Below the pieces are notes generated by a model that saw only the letters and a program-made list of their open reading frames with translations, had not been told where the DNA came from and searched no databases. Shown here one piece after another: positions 1 through 6,336 of a stretch of 6,369 nucleotides of DNA; the first letter of the stretch is position 1; each line of letters begins with the position of its first letter. Source of the DNA: a bacterium (GTDB lineage: Bacteria; 4484-113; JAGGVC01); the NCBI GenBank assembly GCA_039961635.1, contig JABRWB010000072.1:1-6369 (forward strand). The letters are read 5' to 3'. The position numbers and the translations under genes are program-made.

Positions 1-441
1 GCCCGCGCCCGCATCGCCCGCTCCCGCCGCGCCCCCTTGCGCATCGCCCGCTCCCGCATCGCCCGCTTCCGCATCGCCCGCTTCCGCGCCTTGCGAATAT
101 CCGGCGCGGACATCGCCCGCGCCTGCGCCGCGTCCTTGCGAATATCCGGCGCGGACATCGCCCGCTTCCGCGCCTTGCGAATATCCGGCGCGGACATCGC
201 CCGCGCCTGCGCTTCGTTCATCCCGGATGCGCACCGCGCCCATTCCGGCGCGCCTGACCGCCCGGATCACGTCCGCGTCGGCGACCTGCGCGCCCTTTGC
301 GGCGGTGACCGACATCGTGCCGCGCAGGACGTCGAAGTCGAGCGCCGCCACGCCGGGCAGCCGCCCGACCGTATCGCGCAGCGCGGAAACCTCCTCCGCG
401 CAGCACATCCCGGTCACCTGAAATTGGACTGTCTTCGCCAC
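1..441 (-). CDS. Heavy-metal translocating P-type ATPase, N-terminal part (HMA domain plus repeat linker), runs off the left edge
   Basis: This minus-strand frame stays open for 147 codons from a GTG at 441 to the window edge; an in-frame TAG lies two codons upstream of the GTG. Residues 4-70 read as a heavy-metal-associated (HMA) domain: a first beta strand (VQFQVT), the metal loop GMCCAEE at residues 11-17 with the Cys pair 13-14, a helix (VSALRDTVGRLPGV), a strand (LDFDVLRGTMSV) and a helix ending AVRRAGMGAVR. From memory, the GMxCAEE loop and the closing GM.A are typical of a group of N-terminal HMA domains in Zn/Cd/Cu-type P1B ATPases, which sit in the inner membrane and export metal at the cost of ATP. 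Residues 77-147 form a Gly/Ala/Asp-rich linker of tandem repeats. The membrane and catalytic domains would lie outside the window, so the ATPase call is inference; a stand-alone metallochaperone with a long tail is possible. No good Shine-Dalgarno precedes the GTG. Confidence 0.72.
   Translation of the reverse strand, partial: MAKTVQFQVTGMCCAEEVSALRDTVGRLPGVAALDFDVLRGTMSVTAAKGAQVADADVIRAVRRAGMGAVRIRDERSAGAGDVRAGYSQGAEAGDVRAGYSQGRGAGAGDVRAGYSQGAEAGDAEAGDAGAGDAQGGAAGAGDAGAG
11..85 (-). repeat. Degenerate 15-bp repeats encoding GDAxA pentads
   Basis: The 15-bp unit GCATCGCCCGCTYCC (plus-strand reading) occurs at 11-25, 41-55, 56-70 and 71-85, the last three directly head to tail. On the minus strand the units encode GDAEA/GDAGA pentads that continue the 13-residue repeats of the linker. 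The unit shares CATCGCCCGC with the longer repeat, so both probably arose from one short precursor. The array is in frame and may continue past the left edge. Confidence 0.75.
79..204 (-). repeat. Three tandem 39/45-bp repeats encoding GDVRAGYSQGAEA-type units
   Basis: An identical 32-bp core occurs at 89-120, 134-165 and 173-204, spaced by 45 and 39 bp. Read on the minus strand in the HMA frame, the copies encode residues 81-93 (GDVRAGYSQGAEA), 94-108 (GDVRAGYSQGRGAGA, two residues longer) and 109-121 (GDVRAGYSQGAEA). Every length change is a multiple of three and no stop arises, so the array is under coding constraint. It forms an acidic, glycine-rich, probably disordered linker after the metal-binding domain. 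Near-identity at DNA level suggests recent expansion by slippage or unequal recombination. Confidence 0.88.
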
Positions 442-447
442 CGGCTA

Positions 448-476
448 ATAATACCGCCCGAAGCCCGCCATGCTAA
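448..476 (-). promoter_or_regulatory. Candidate sigma70-type promoter for the metal ATPase, positioned for a leaderless mRNA
   Basis: On the minus strand, TTAGCA (476 to 471; 4 of 6 matches to TTGACA) and TATTAT (453 to 448; 5 of 6 to TATAAT) are separated by exactly 17 bp. Six bases follow the -10 before 441, the first base of the proposed GTG start, which is the normal distance to a transcription start. The transcript would therefore begin at the start codon. This agrees with the lack of a Shine-Dalgarno sequence there. The spacer contains CGGGC twice as a direct repeat (467-463 and 460-456); I see no MerR-type inverted repeat. Confidence 0.45.
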
Positions 477-479
477 AAT
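471..479 (+). promoter_or_regulatory. Candidate extended -10 promoter for the res-mod operon
   Basis: TGCTAAAAT fits the extended -10 pattern TGnTATAAT, with the hexamer TAAAAT at 474-479 (5 of 6). No convincing -35 lies 16-18 bp upstream (ATACCG at 451-456), which extended -10 promoters tolerate. Transcription would start near 486 and give a leader of about 33 nt carrying the res ribosome binding site. The element shares bases 471-476 with the -35 of the leftward promoter, so the two promoters may compete. Confidence 0.4.
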
Positions 480-482
480 TCC

Positions 483-490
483 AACCGGTT
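483..490 (+). promoter_or_regulatory. Perfect 8-bp palindrome AACCGGTT at the predicted operon transcription start
   Basis: AACCGGTT reads the same on both strands and is centred between 486 and 487, where transcription from the extended -10 should begin. The flanking bases do not extend the symmetry. A half-site pair this short could be an operator, but an 8-bp palindrome also arises by chance, and no regulator gene is visible in the window. Confidence 0.2.
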
Positions 491-503
491 TCACCCGAGG
501 AAT

Positions 504-515
504 AAGGGGAAGGGA
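504..515 (+). promoter_or_regulatory. Ribosome binding site of res
   Basis: A purine-rich run AAGGGGAAGGGA precedes the ATG at 519. AAGGGG (504-509) lies 9 nt upstream of the start and a second AGGG (511-514) about 4 nt upstream. Both are imperfect matches to AAGGAGG. This supports ATG 519 as the start and suggests weaker initiation than the site before mod. Confidence 0.65.
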
Positions 516-518
516 AGC

Positions 519-3500
519 ATGGCGGTAATCGAAAATCCGATTCTCAACTCGCCGTACGAGGAACCGAAGCGCCATTTCAAGCATGAGAATGGCCAGCCTA
601 CGGGCGAGATTGTCGAGGAGCGCCGGATAAGCCAGTATTCGGTTCCGGTTGCGAAGCCCAGGGCGTCGGGACGACGCGCCCAGCTTGAACTGGACATTTT
701 CGATTCTCAAGTATTCAAGCCAAATGAATTGATCAACAACATCCGCCACAGCGTCGGGGTTTGGCGCTCGCGCAATTACCCCAACATCTCATCCCCGACG
801 CGCAGGCTGATTCAATACTGGCGCAGGGAAGAAAGGGAAAGGCGGCTGTTTTTCTGCCAGCTTGAAGCGATTGAAACCGCGATTTACATAACCGAGTGCG
901 CGGAAAAAAGCGGCGACTCAAGGATAATCAACGAGCTTGTAAATTCAAACCGAGCGAGCAATCCCGAACTTTTCCGGATCGCATTCAAAATGGCGACCGG
1001 AAGCGGTAAAACGCTGGTTATGGCGATGCTGATTACATGGCAGGTGCTGAACAAACGCGCCAATCCCCAGGATGCCCGGTTTTCCGATACTTTTTTGATA
1101 ATCACGCCCGGAATCACGATTAAGGACCGGCTGCGCGTTCTTTATCCTAGCGACCCGGAGAATTACTACGAAAAATGGGATTTGATACCGCATAGCGATT
1201 TTGACGACATCCAATCCGCAAACATTCTCGTCACCAATTTTCATTCGTTCCTGCCGCGTGAAACGATTTCAACTCCGAAGCTTACGAAGGAAATAATCTG
1301 GAAGGGAAGCGACAGGCGGACCAAGGAAACTCCGGGAAAAGTGGTGGCCCGCGTCTGCGCCGAATTTCTGAAAAAGAAAAACATCGTCGTCATAAACGAC
1401 GAGGGCCACCACTGCTACCGCCGCAAAGCAGAGGAGCCGGAGGAGGAGGAGCTAAAGGGAGAAGAGAAGCAGGAAGCGAAGAAGCGCGACGAGTACGCCC
1501 GCATCTGGATTTCCGGTCTCGAAGCAGTCCAGAAAAAGCTCGGAATCCGCGTCGTATACGACCTTTCCGCGACGCCGTTTTTCCTCCGCGGTTCCGGATG
1601 GAAAGAAGGCACGCTTTTCCCCTGGGTAGTTTCCGATTTCTCGCTTGTGGACGCGATAGAGTGCGGTGTCGTCAAGGTCCCCCGCGTCCCGGTTTCGGAC
1701 GACCAGATGACGGACGAAGTTCCGAAATACCGCCATATTTGGCCTCACGTCAAGGACGACCTGCCGAAGAAAGGCCGCGGCGCCGAAGCAGAAACCGGCG
1801 AGCCGAAACTTCCCGTCACGCTCGCGGGTGCAATTCACAGCCTTTACAGCAATTACGAAAAATATTTCGAAGCGTGGAAAAAGGAAAGCGAGTCGCGGCA
1901 TATCAATTCCACGCCCCCCGTTTTCATCGTCGTTTGCAACAACACGAACGTATCTAAGCTGGTTTACGATTACATTTCAGGCTGGGAAAAACGTGTATCC
2001 GATAGCGCTTCGAGGCTCGTTCCCGGCGAGCTTCCGCTTTTCAGCAATGTCGAAACCGACTATGCCGGAAACATGAAATGGCGCGCCCGACCATATACGA
2101 TTCTGGTGGACAGCGAGCAACTTGAAAGCGGCGAAGCGCTTTCCGCCGACTTCCGTAAAATTGCGGCGAATGAAATCGAAAGTTTCAAGAACGAATACAG
2201 AAATCGTTATATCGGAAAGGACATTGAAAAAATAACCGATTCCGACATTCTCCGCGAAGTGATGAACACCGTCGGCAAGCCCGGCAAGCTTGGCGAGAAT
2301 GTGCGCTGCGTCGTTTCGGTTTCGATGCTGACCGAAGGATGGGATGCGAACACCGTAACGCATATACTTGGAATCCGCGCTTTCGGCACCCAGCTTTTGT
2401 GCGAGCAGGTTGTGGGCCGCGCGCTCCGGCGAATGTCGTTCGAGCTGAATGACGAAAACAAATTTTCGCCGGAATATGCGGAAGTTTACGGCGTCCCGTT
2501 CACGTTCATGCAAACGTCGGGAGGAACCGCAATCCCCGTGTCTAGGCCGTACACCCGCGTCCAAGCGTTGCCGGAGCGCGCCCATTGCGAAATCCGGTTC
2601 CCTCGCGTCGCGGGATACCGGTATGAACTGACGGCCCAAAATCTCTCCGCCGAATTTACCGATGACAGCAGGCTGACGCTATCCGCGGAGGATATTCCTA
2701 CAACCGTGGAGAATGCGCCGATCGTGGGCGAATCTTCGATACACGAGCTGAACGACCTGCGCGCTAGGCGCGAGCAGGAAGTCGCGTTCCTAATCGCAAA
2801 GCTCACGCTGGAGCGGTACTTCACGCAGGAGATTGAACGGCCCGCGGATAATCCGAAGGTGCATAAATTCAACTCCGAAGTCAAGTATTGGTATTTCCCG
2901 CAAGTTCTGGAAATTACCCGCCGCTGGATTAAGGACTGCGTGAAGCTGAAGGACAAGACATTCATCCAAGAATTGCTTCTCCTGGAATTTGCCTACCGCG
3001 CTTCGGATAAGATTTACAGGGCGATCGTCCACGGCGACCGGGGCGAAAAGCGGCTGATGCCGATTCTCCATCCTTATAATACGGAAGGCTCCACCAGCCG
3101 CGTGGATTTCGAAACTACGAAGCCGGTTTACAGCACGAGCGAGGATAAATGCCACGTAAGCCATGTAGTCGGCGACACCCAGTCCTGGGAGCAGAAGATG
3201 GCGAAGGTTTTCGAAGACCCCGACATGCCCGAAGTGCTCCACTACGTCAAGAACGCAAATCTCGGTTTCACGATCCCTTACACGCTGTACGGCGAGGAAA
3301 AGCAGTACTATCCAGACTTCATCGCGCATATTGACGACGGCCGGGAAGATCCGCTTAACCTTATCGTGGAAGTCACCGGAATCAAGAAAAAGGACAAGGA
3401 AGCAAAGGTGGAAACCGGAAAGACGCTCTGGGTGCCCGCGGTAAACAACCACGGCGGATTCGGGCGCTGGGCGTTCCTGGAAGTCCGCGACCCGTGGAAC

Positions 3501-3569
3501 TGCATGGACGACCTGAAGGCGTTCATCGAAGGAAACAAGGAGGACAGGCCCAATGCCGCGCAAAACTAA
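519..3569 (+). CDS. res: Type III-like restriction endonuclease subunit (Res): SF2 helicase with C-terminal PD-(D/E)xK-like nuclease
   Basis: A 1016-residue protein, similar in length to type III Res subunits (about 970 aa for EcoP15I). An N-terminal segment with QLEAIET as a likely Q-motif precedes the helicase core. Motif I is ATGSGKT (159-165), motif II DEGHH (294-298), motif III SATP (350-353), motif IV-like VFIVVCNNTN (468-477), motif V LTEGWDANTV (604-613) and motif VI QVVGRALRR (630-638). A charged insert fills 303-325. Residues 640-920 are a linker or coupler region I cannot assign. The C-terminus has YYPDF (930-934) and IVEVTG (949-954) followed by KKKDK, then VPAVNNHGGFGRW, which looks like a PD-(D/E)xK nuclease with Thr at the usual Lys position. 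Expected role: ATP-driven action on unmodified DNA followed by cleavage, in a cytoplasmic complex with the downstream Mod. I recall such proteins being named the BPTD_3080 restriction endonuclease family. First gene of the operon; its last 17 bp overlap mod. Confidence 0.9.
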   Translation: MAVIENPILNSPYEEPKRHFKHENGQPTGEIVEERRISQYSVPVAKPRASGRRAQLELDIFDSQVFKPNELINNIRHSVGVWRSRNYPNISSPTRRLIQYWRREERERRLFFCQLEAIETAIYITECAEKSGDSRIINELVNSNRASNPELFRIAFKMATGSGKTLVMAMLITWQVLNKRANPQDARFSDTFLIITPGITIKDRLRVLYPSDPENYYEKWDLIPHSDFDDIQSANILVTNFHSFLPRETISTPKLTKEIIWKGSDRRTKETPGKVVARVCAEFLKKKNIVVINDEGHHCYRRKAEEPEEEELKGEEKQEAKKRDEYARIWISGLEAVQKKLGIRVVYDLSATPFFLRGSGWKEGTLFPWVVSDFSLVDAIECGVVKVPRVPVSDDQMTDEVPKYRHIWPHVKDDLPKKGRGAEAETGEPKLPVTLAGAIHSLYSNYEKYFEAWKKESESRHINSTPPVFIVVCNNTNVSKLVYDYISGWEKRVSDSASRLVPGELPLFSNVETDYAGNMKWRARPYTILVDSEQLESGEALSADFRKIAANEIESFKNEYRNRYIGKDIEKITDSDILREVMNTVGKPGKLGENVRCVVSVSMLTEGWDANTVTHILGIRAFGTQLLCEQVVGRALRRMSFELNDENKFSPEYAEVYGVPFTFMQTSGGTAIPVSRPYTRVQALPERAHCEIRFPRVAGYRYELTAQNLSAEFTDDSRLTLSAEDIPTTVENAPIVGESSIHELNDLRARREQEVAFLIAKLTLERYFTQEIERPADNPKVHKFNSEVKYWYFPQVLEITRRWIKDCVKLKDKTFIQELLLLEFAYRASDKIYRAIVHGDRGEKRLMPILHPYNTEGSTSRVDFETTKPVYSTSEDKCHVSHVVGDTQSWEQKMAKVFEDPDMPEVLHYVKNANLGFTIPYTLYGEEKQYYPDFIAHIDDGREDPLNLIVEVTGIKKKDKEAKVETGKTLWVPAVNNHGGFGRWAFLEVRDPWNCMDDLKAFIEGNKEDRPNAAQN
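3537..3544 (+). promoter_or_regulatory. Near-consensus ribosome binding site of mod, inside the end of res
   Basis: AAGGAGGA lies 8 nt upstream of the ATG at 3553 and matches the anti-Shine-Dalgarno almost perfectly. It is coding sequence for the last residues of res. It fixes the mod start and is clearly stronger than the res site, which should favour methyltransferase synthesis over nuclease from the same mRNA. Confidence 0.85.
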
Positions 3570-6336
3570 ATCCGATCCCCGCAAACCGAAAACCAAAATC
3601 GCCGACGTCAAGCACATCAAAGATAAGCGCGTGAACATCCCGACGCGCGAGACCGAGGAGTTCGCCCGCGAGGACGAGATGAAGCCCGCGACCGTCCTTT
3701 ATCCCCGCGATCCCGACCTCGACCCCCAGCTTGTCTGGAAGGGCAAGGACGAGCAGAACAAAGAGCCGCTGTCGGTAAAAGCCGTCCCGATTTACATCCA
3801 CGAGAAGATCGGCCCCAAGGCGATAATCGAGGATTTCCGCCGCGCGCAGGAGCGCAAGGAAAGGCGCGCCGCGGGGATGGACCTGGAGCTTTTCGCCGAT
3901 TTCAACGGGATCGAGTTCGACAAAATGGTGGACTTCTACCGGCACGAACAAAACTGGTCGAACCGGATGATCCTTGGCGATTCGCTGTACGTGATGTGCT
4001 CGCTCGCCGAAAAGGAACGGCTCAAGGGCAAGGTTCAGATGATTTACATTGACCCGCCCTACGGAATCAAGTTCGGAAGCAACTGGCAGGTGAGCACGCG
4101 CAAGCGCGACGTGAAAGACGGCAAACTTGAGGACGCGACAAGGGAGCCGGAGCAGATAAAAGCCTTCCGCGACACATGGGAGCTCGGCATCCACAGCTAT
4201 CTGTCGTACCTGCGCGACAGATTGACGGTTGCGCGCGAGCTTTTGACGGAGAGCGGGAGTATTTTCGTCCAGATCGGCGACGAAAACGTCCATCTCGTGC
4301 GCTGCCTGATGGACGAGGTGTTCGGAAGCGAGAATTTTGTTAGTATGGTTTCATTTGCAACTACAAGCGGCTTCGAGGCAAAAACCCTTTCAAGGGCTGG
4401 GGACTATCTAGTATGGTACGGTAAAAGCACCGAAAAAATAAAGTACCGCGAAATATATAGGTTAAAGGACACGAGCATTGCAGGAAGCAGTGGGTACAAC
4501 TTCTTTGAAAGTGAATATGGCGATCTGAAGGGAATTAATGAGTCAAATTTCGATAATGAAGAAGCGACTTTTGATTACTCAAAAATGGTTGCACTTGGAG
4601 ATTTGCAGTCGCGAGGCAAGGCAAGCGAAGACCAAGCGTTTCCATACCGTAAACGGATTTATCGCCCCAACGATAATAGCCATTGGAAAGCAAGCTGCCC
4701 TACTGGAATGGAGCGGCTAGCGCGGACAAACAGAATTGTCCAGGTTGGAAATGTAATACGTTACAAGCGATACTTTAACGATAATCCACTTTACCCCCTA
4801 AATAATTTGTGGGCGGAACAACTTTCGGAGCAACAAAAAACATTCGTTGTACAGACTTCAACTAAGGTTATCGAGCGCTGCCTTCTCATGACCACCGATC
4901 CCGGCGATCTGGTTCTCGATCCGACTTGTGGGAGCGGGACGACCGCGTACGTGGCCGAGCAGTGGGGACGGCGCTGGATAACGATAGACACATCCCGAGT
5001 CGCGCTCGCGCTCGCCCGCACCCGGCTTATGTGCGCCAAATACCCGTACTACATACTTTCCGATTCGCCGGAAGGCCTGCAACAGGAAGCAGCACTTGGC
5101 GGAAAAGTTTACGAGTGCGGAACGGCGGAAGGCGATATACGGAAGGGCTTCGTGTACAAACGCGTTCCGCATGTCACTTTGAAAAGCATCGCCAACAACG
5201 AAGAGATTGACGTCATCCATGCGAAATGGCAGCCGGGGCTTGACGAACTCCGGGCGAAAATAAACGAAGCCTGCAAAACGAATTGGGAGGAATGGGAAAT
5301 CCCGCGGGAAGTCCCGAAAGGCTCGGGGCCGCTTGCGGACGTGCTCATCCCGGAATGGTGGGAGACCCGGCGGAAGCGCCAGAAGGAAATTGACGAATCC
5401 ATAGCGCGGCGCGCGGATATCGAGCTTTTGTACGACAAGCCGTACGAGGACACCTCAAAAGTGCGCGTCGCCGGGCCGTTCACCGTGGAAAGCCTGTCGC
5501 CGCACAGGACGATTGCGGCGGATGCGGAACGCCCTGAAACAGAGGAGGCGGCGGAAAACATGGGCAACGGCCAGTTTGTGCTGACGGTAATCGAAAATCT
5601 CAAGAAAGCCGGAGTGCAGAACACAAAAAAGAAAGAGCGGCTGATGTTTTCAAGGCTTGAGCCGTACGCGGGGACTTACATACACGCGAAAGGCGAATTC
5701 GAGGAAGCCGGAAAGTCAAAAACGGTCGCGGTGGCAATCGGCCCGGAAAACGGAACCGTCGGGAACGATTTGATAAAGGACGCGGCGAAGGAAATAATGA
5801 AGGGCCCGGGGATTGACCTTTTGATCGTTTGCGGATTCGCGTTCGACCCGTATGTGGACCAGGAAGTGCTGGAATGGGGGAAGCTCCGGATACTCACCGC
5901 CCGGATGAACATGGAACTTCAGATGGGGGACGCGCTCAAGAAAACCGGGGCGGGGAACCTGTTCATGGTATTCGGCGAGCCGGATATCGAAATAAGGAAA
6001 TCGGACGGCCAGGTGACGGTCGAAATAAAGGGCCTCGACATTTACGACCCGACGACCGGCCAGATAAAGAACAATTCCACCGACGACATCGCGGCATGGT
6101 TCATTGACACCGACTACAACGGCGAAAGCTTCTTCGTGCGCCATGCGTACTTCTGCGGCGCGGACAGGCCGTACGAGAAACTGAAGCGGGCTTTGCGGGC
6201 CGAAATTGACGAATCGGCATGGGAGCAGCTTTATTCCACGGTCAGCCGCCCGTTCGACGCTCCGAAATCCGGCAAAATTGCGGTGAAGGTGATCAATCAC
6301 TACGGCGACGAAGTGCTGAAGGTGTACGAGGTGTAG
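3553..6336 (+). CDS. mod: Type III-like N6-adenine DNA methyltransferase and specificity subunit (Mod), long form
   Basis: A 927-residue methyltransferase. Residues 1-35 are Lys/Arg-rich; 36-140 contain YPRDPDLDPQLVWKGKDE and VPIYIHEKIGP, which I remember from long Mod proteins of this type. GDSLY (142-146) and the catalytic motif IV DPPYG (167-171) come before the AdoMet-binding motif I DPTCGSGTT (456-464). The IV-before-I order defines a beta-class amino-methyltransferase, and DPPY fits N6-adenine. FVQIGDENVH (238-247) lies in the catalytic half. Residues about 260-436 are the expected target recognition domain and are encoded by markedly AT-rich DNA. Residues about 530-927 form an extension absent from classical type III Mod proteins (EcoP15I Mod is about 640 aa); they include DLLIVCGFAFDP, GEPDIEI, VEIKG, FFVRHAYFCG and a terminal KVINHYGDEVLKVYEV. 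Mod should methylate the target adenine and guide Res to sites. It starts in a different frame 17 bp before the res stop, so translation is probably coupled. Confidence 0.9.
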   Translation: MPRKTKSDPRKPKTKIADVKHIKDKRVNIPTRETEEFAREDEMKPATVLYPRDPDLDPQLVWKGKDEQNKEPLSVKAVPIYIHEKIGPKAIIEDFRRAQERKERRAAGMDLELFADFNGIEFDKMVDFYRHEQNWSNRMILGDSLYVMCSLAEKERLKGKVQMIYIDPPYGIKFGSNWQVSTRKRDVKDGKLEDATREPEQIKAFRDTWELGIHSYLSYLRDRLTVARELLTESGSIFVQIGDENVHLVRCLMDEVFGSENFVSMVSFATTSGFEAKTLSRAGDYLVWYGKSTEKIKYREIYRLKDTSIAGSSGYNFFESEYGDLKGINESNFDNEEATFDYSKMVALGDLQSRGKASEDQAFPYRKRIYRPNDNSHWKASCPTGMERLARTNRIVQVGNVIRYKRYFNDNPLYPLNNLWAEQLSEQQKTFVVQTSTKVIERCLLMTTDPGDLVLDPTCGSGTTAYVAEQWGRRWITIDTSRVALALARTRLMCAKYPYYILSDSPEGLQQEAALGGKVYECGTAEGDIRKGFVYKRVPHVTLKSIANNEEIDVIHAKWQPGLDELRAKINEACKTNWEEWEIPREVPKGSGPLADVLIPEWWETRRKRQKEIDESIARRADIELLYDKPYEDTSKVRVAGPFTVESLSPHRTIAADAERPETEEAAENMGNGQFVLTVIENLKKAGVQNTKKKERLMFSRLEPYAGTYIHAKGEFEEAGKSKTVAVAIGPENGTVGNDLIKDAAKEIMKGPGIDLLIVCGFAFDPYVDQEVLEWGKLRILTARMNMELQMGDALKKTGAGNLFMVFGEPDIEIRKSDGQVTVEIKGLDIYDPTTGQIKNNSTDDIAAWFIDTDYNGESFFVRHAYFCGADRPYEKLKRALRAEIDESAWEQLYSTVSRPFDAPKSGKIAVKVINHYGDEVLKVYEV
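4330..4860 (+). other. AT-rich block in mod matching the predicted target recognition domain
   Basis: By hand count, 4321-4860 is about 43% G+C (231 of 540), while adjoining rows are 62% (4201-4260), 57% (4261-4320), 55% (4861-4920) and 70% (4921-4980). The block encodes residues about 260-436, between FGSENF, which closes the catalytic half, and the STKVIERCLL segment that leads into motif I. In beta-class methyltransferases this interval holds the target recognition domain. Codons such as ATA, TTA, CTA and AGG cluster here. The frame stays open throughout, so the block is a functional exchange and not debris. Confidence 0.7.

Noticed and set aside
89-204. CRISPR-like array of three 32-bp repeats
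   Set aside because: The gaps between copies are only 13 and 7 bp, the unit is not palindromic, and all spacing keeps the coding frame of the HMA protein linker.
218-406. Minus-strand 62-codon frame starting with ATG
   Set aside because: It is a different frame from the HMA domain and reads as Arg/Gly-rich low complexity typical of a shadow in GC-rich DNA.
37-528. Plus-strand open frame of 163 codons with repeated Arg-Ile-Ala-Arg-Phe patterns
   Set aside because: It is the antisense of the HMA repeat linker; the minus-strand frame gives a recognisable GMCCAEE domain, while this one gives low-complexity Arg/Ala sequence and overlaps the res start.
1439-1451. GGA repeat in res as a phase-variable switch
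   Set aside because: It is a trinucleotide repeat, so length changes would not shift the frame.
2790-3638. Minus-strand frame of 282 codons antisense to the end of res
   Set aside because: No motif is recognisable, and the opposite strand encodes conserved helicase-nuclease sequence across the whole stretch.
3523-4293. Minus-strand frame of 256 codons antisense to the start of mod
   Set aside because: It is the complement of the conserved DPPY half of the methyltransferase and shows no domain of its own.
4433-4840. Phase-variation tract in mod (A6 runs at 4433-4438 and 4835-4840)
   Set aside because: Type III mod genes can be phase variable through long simple repeats, but six-base homopolymers are too short to support that here, and the frame is intact.
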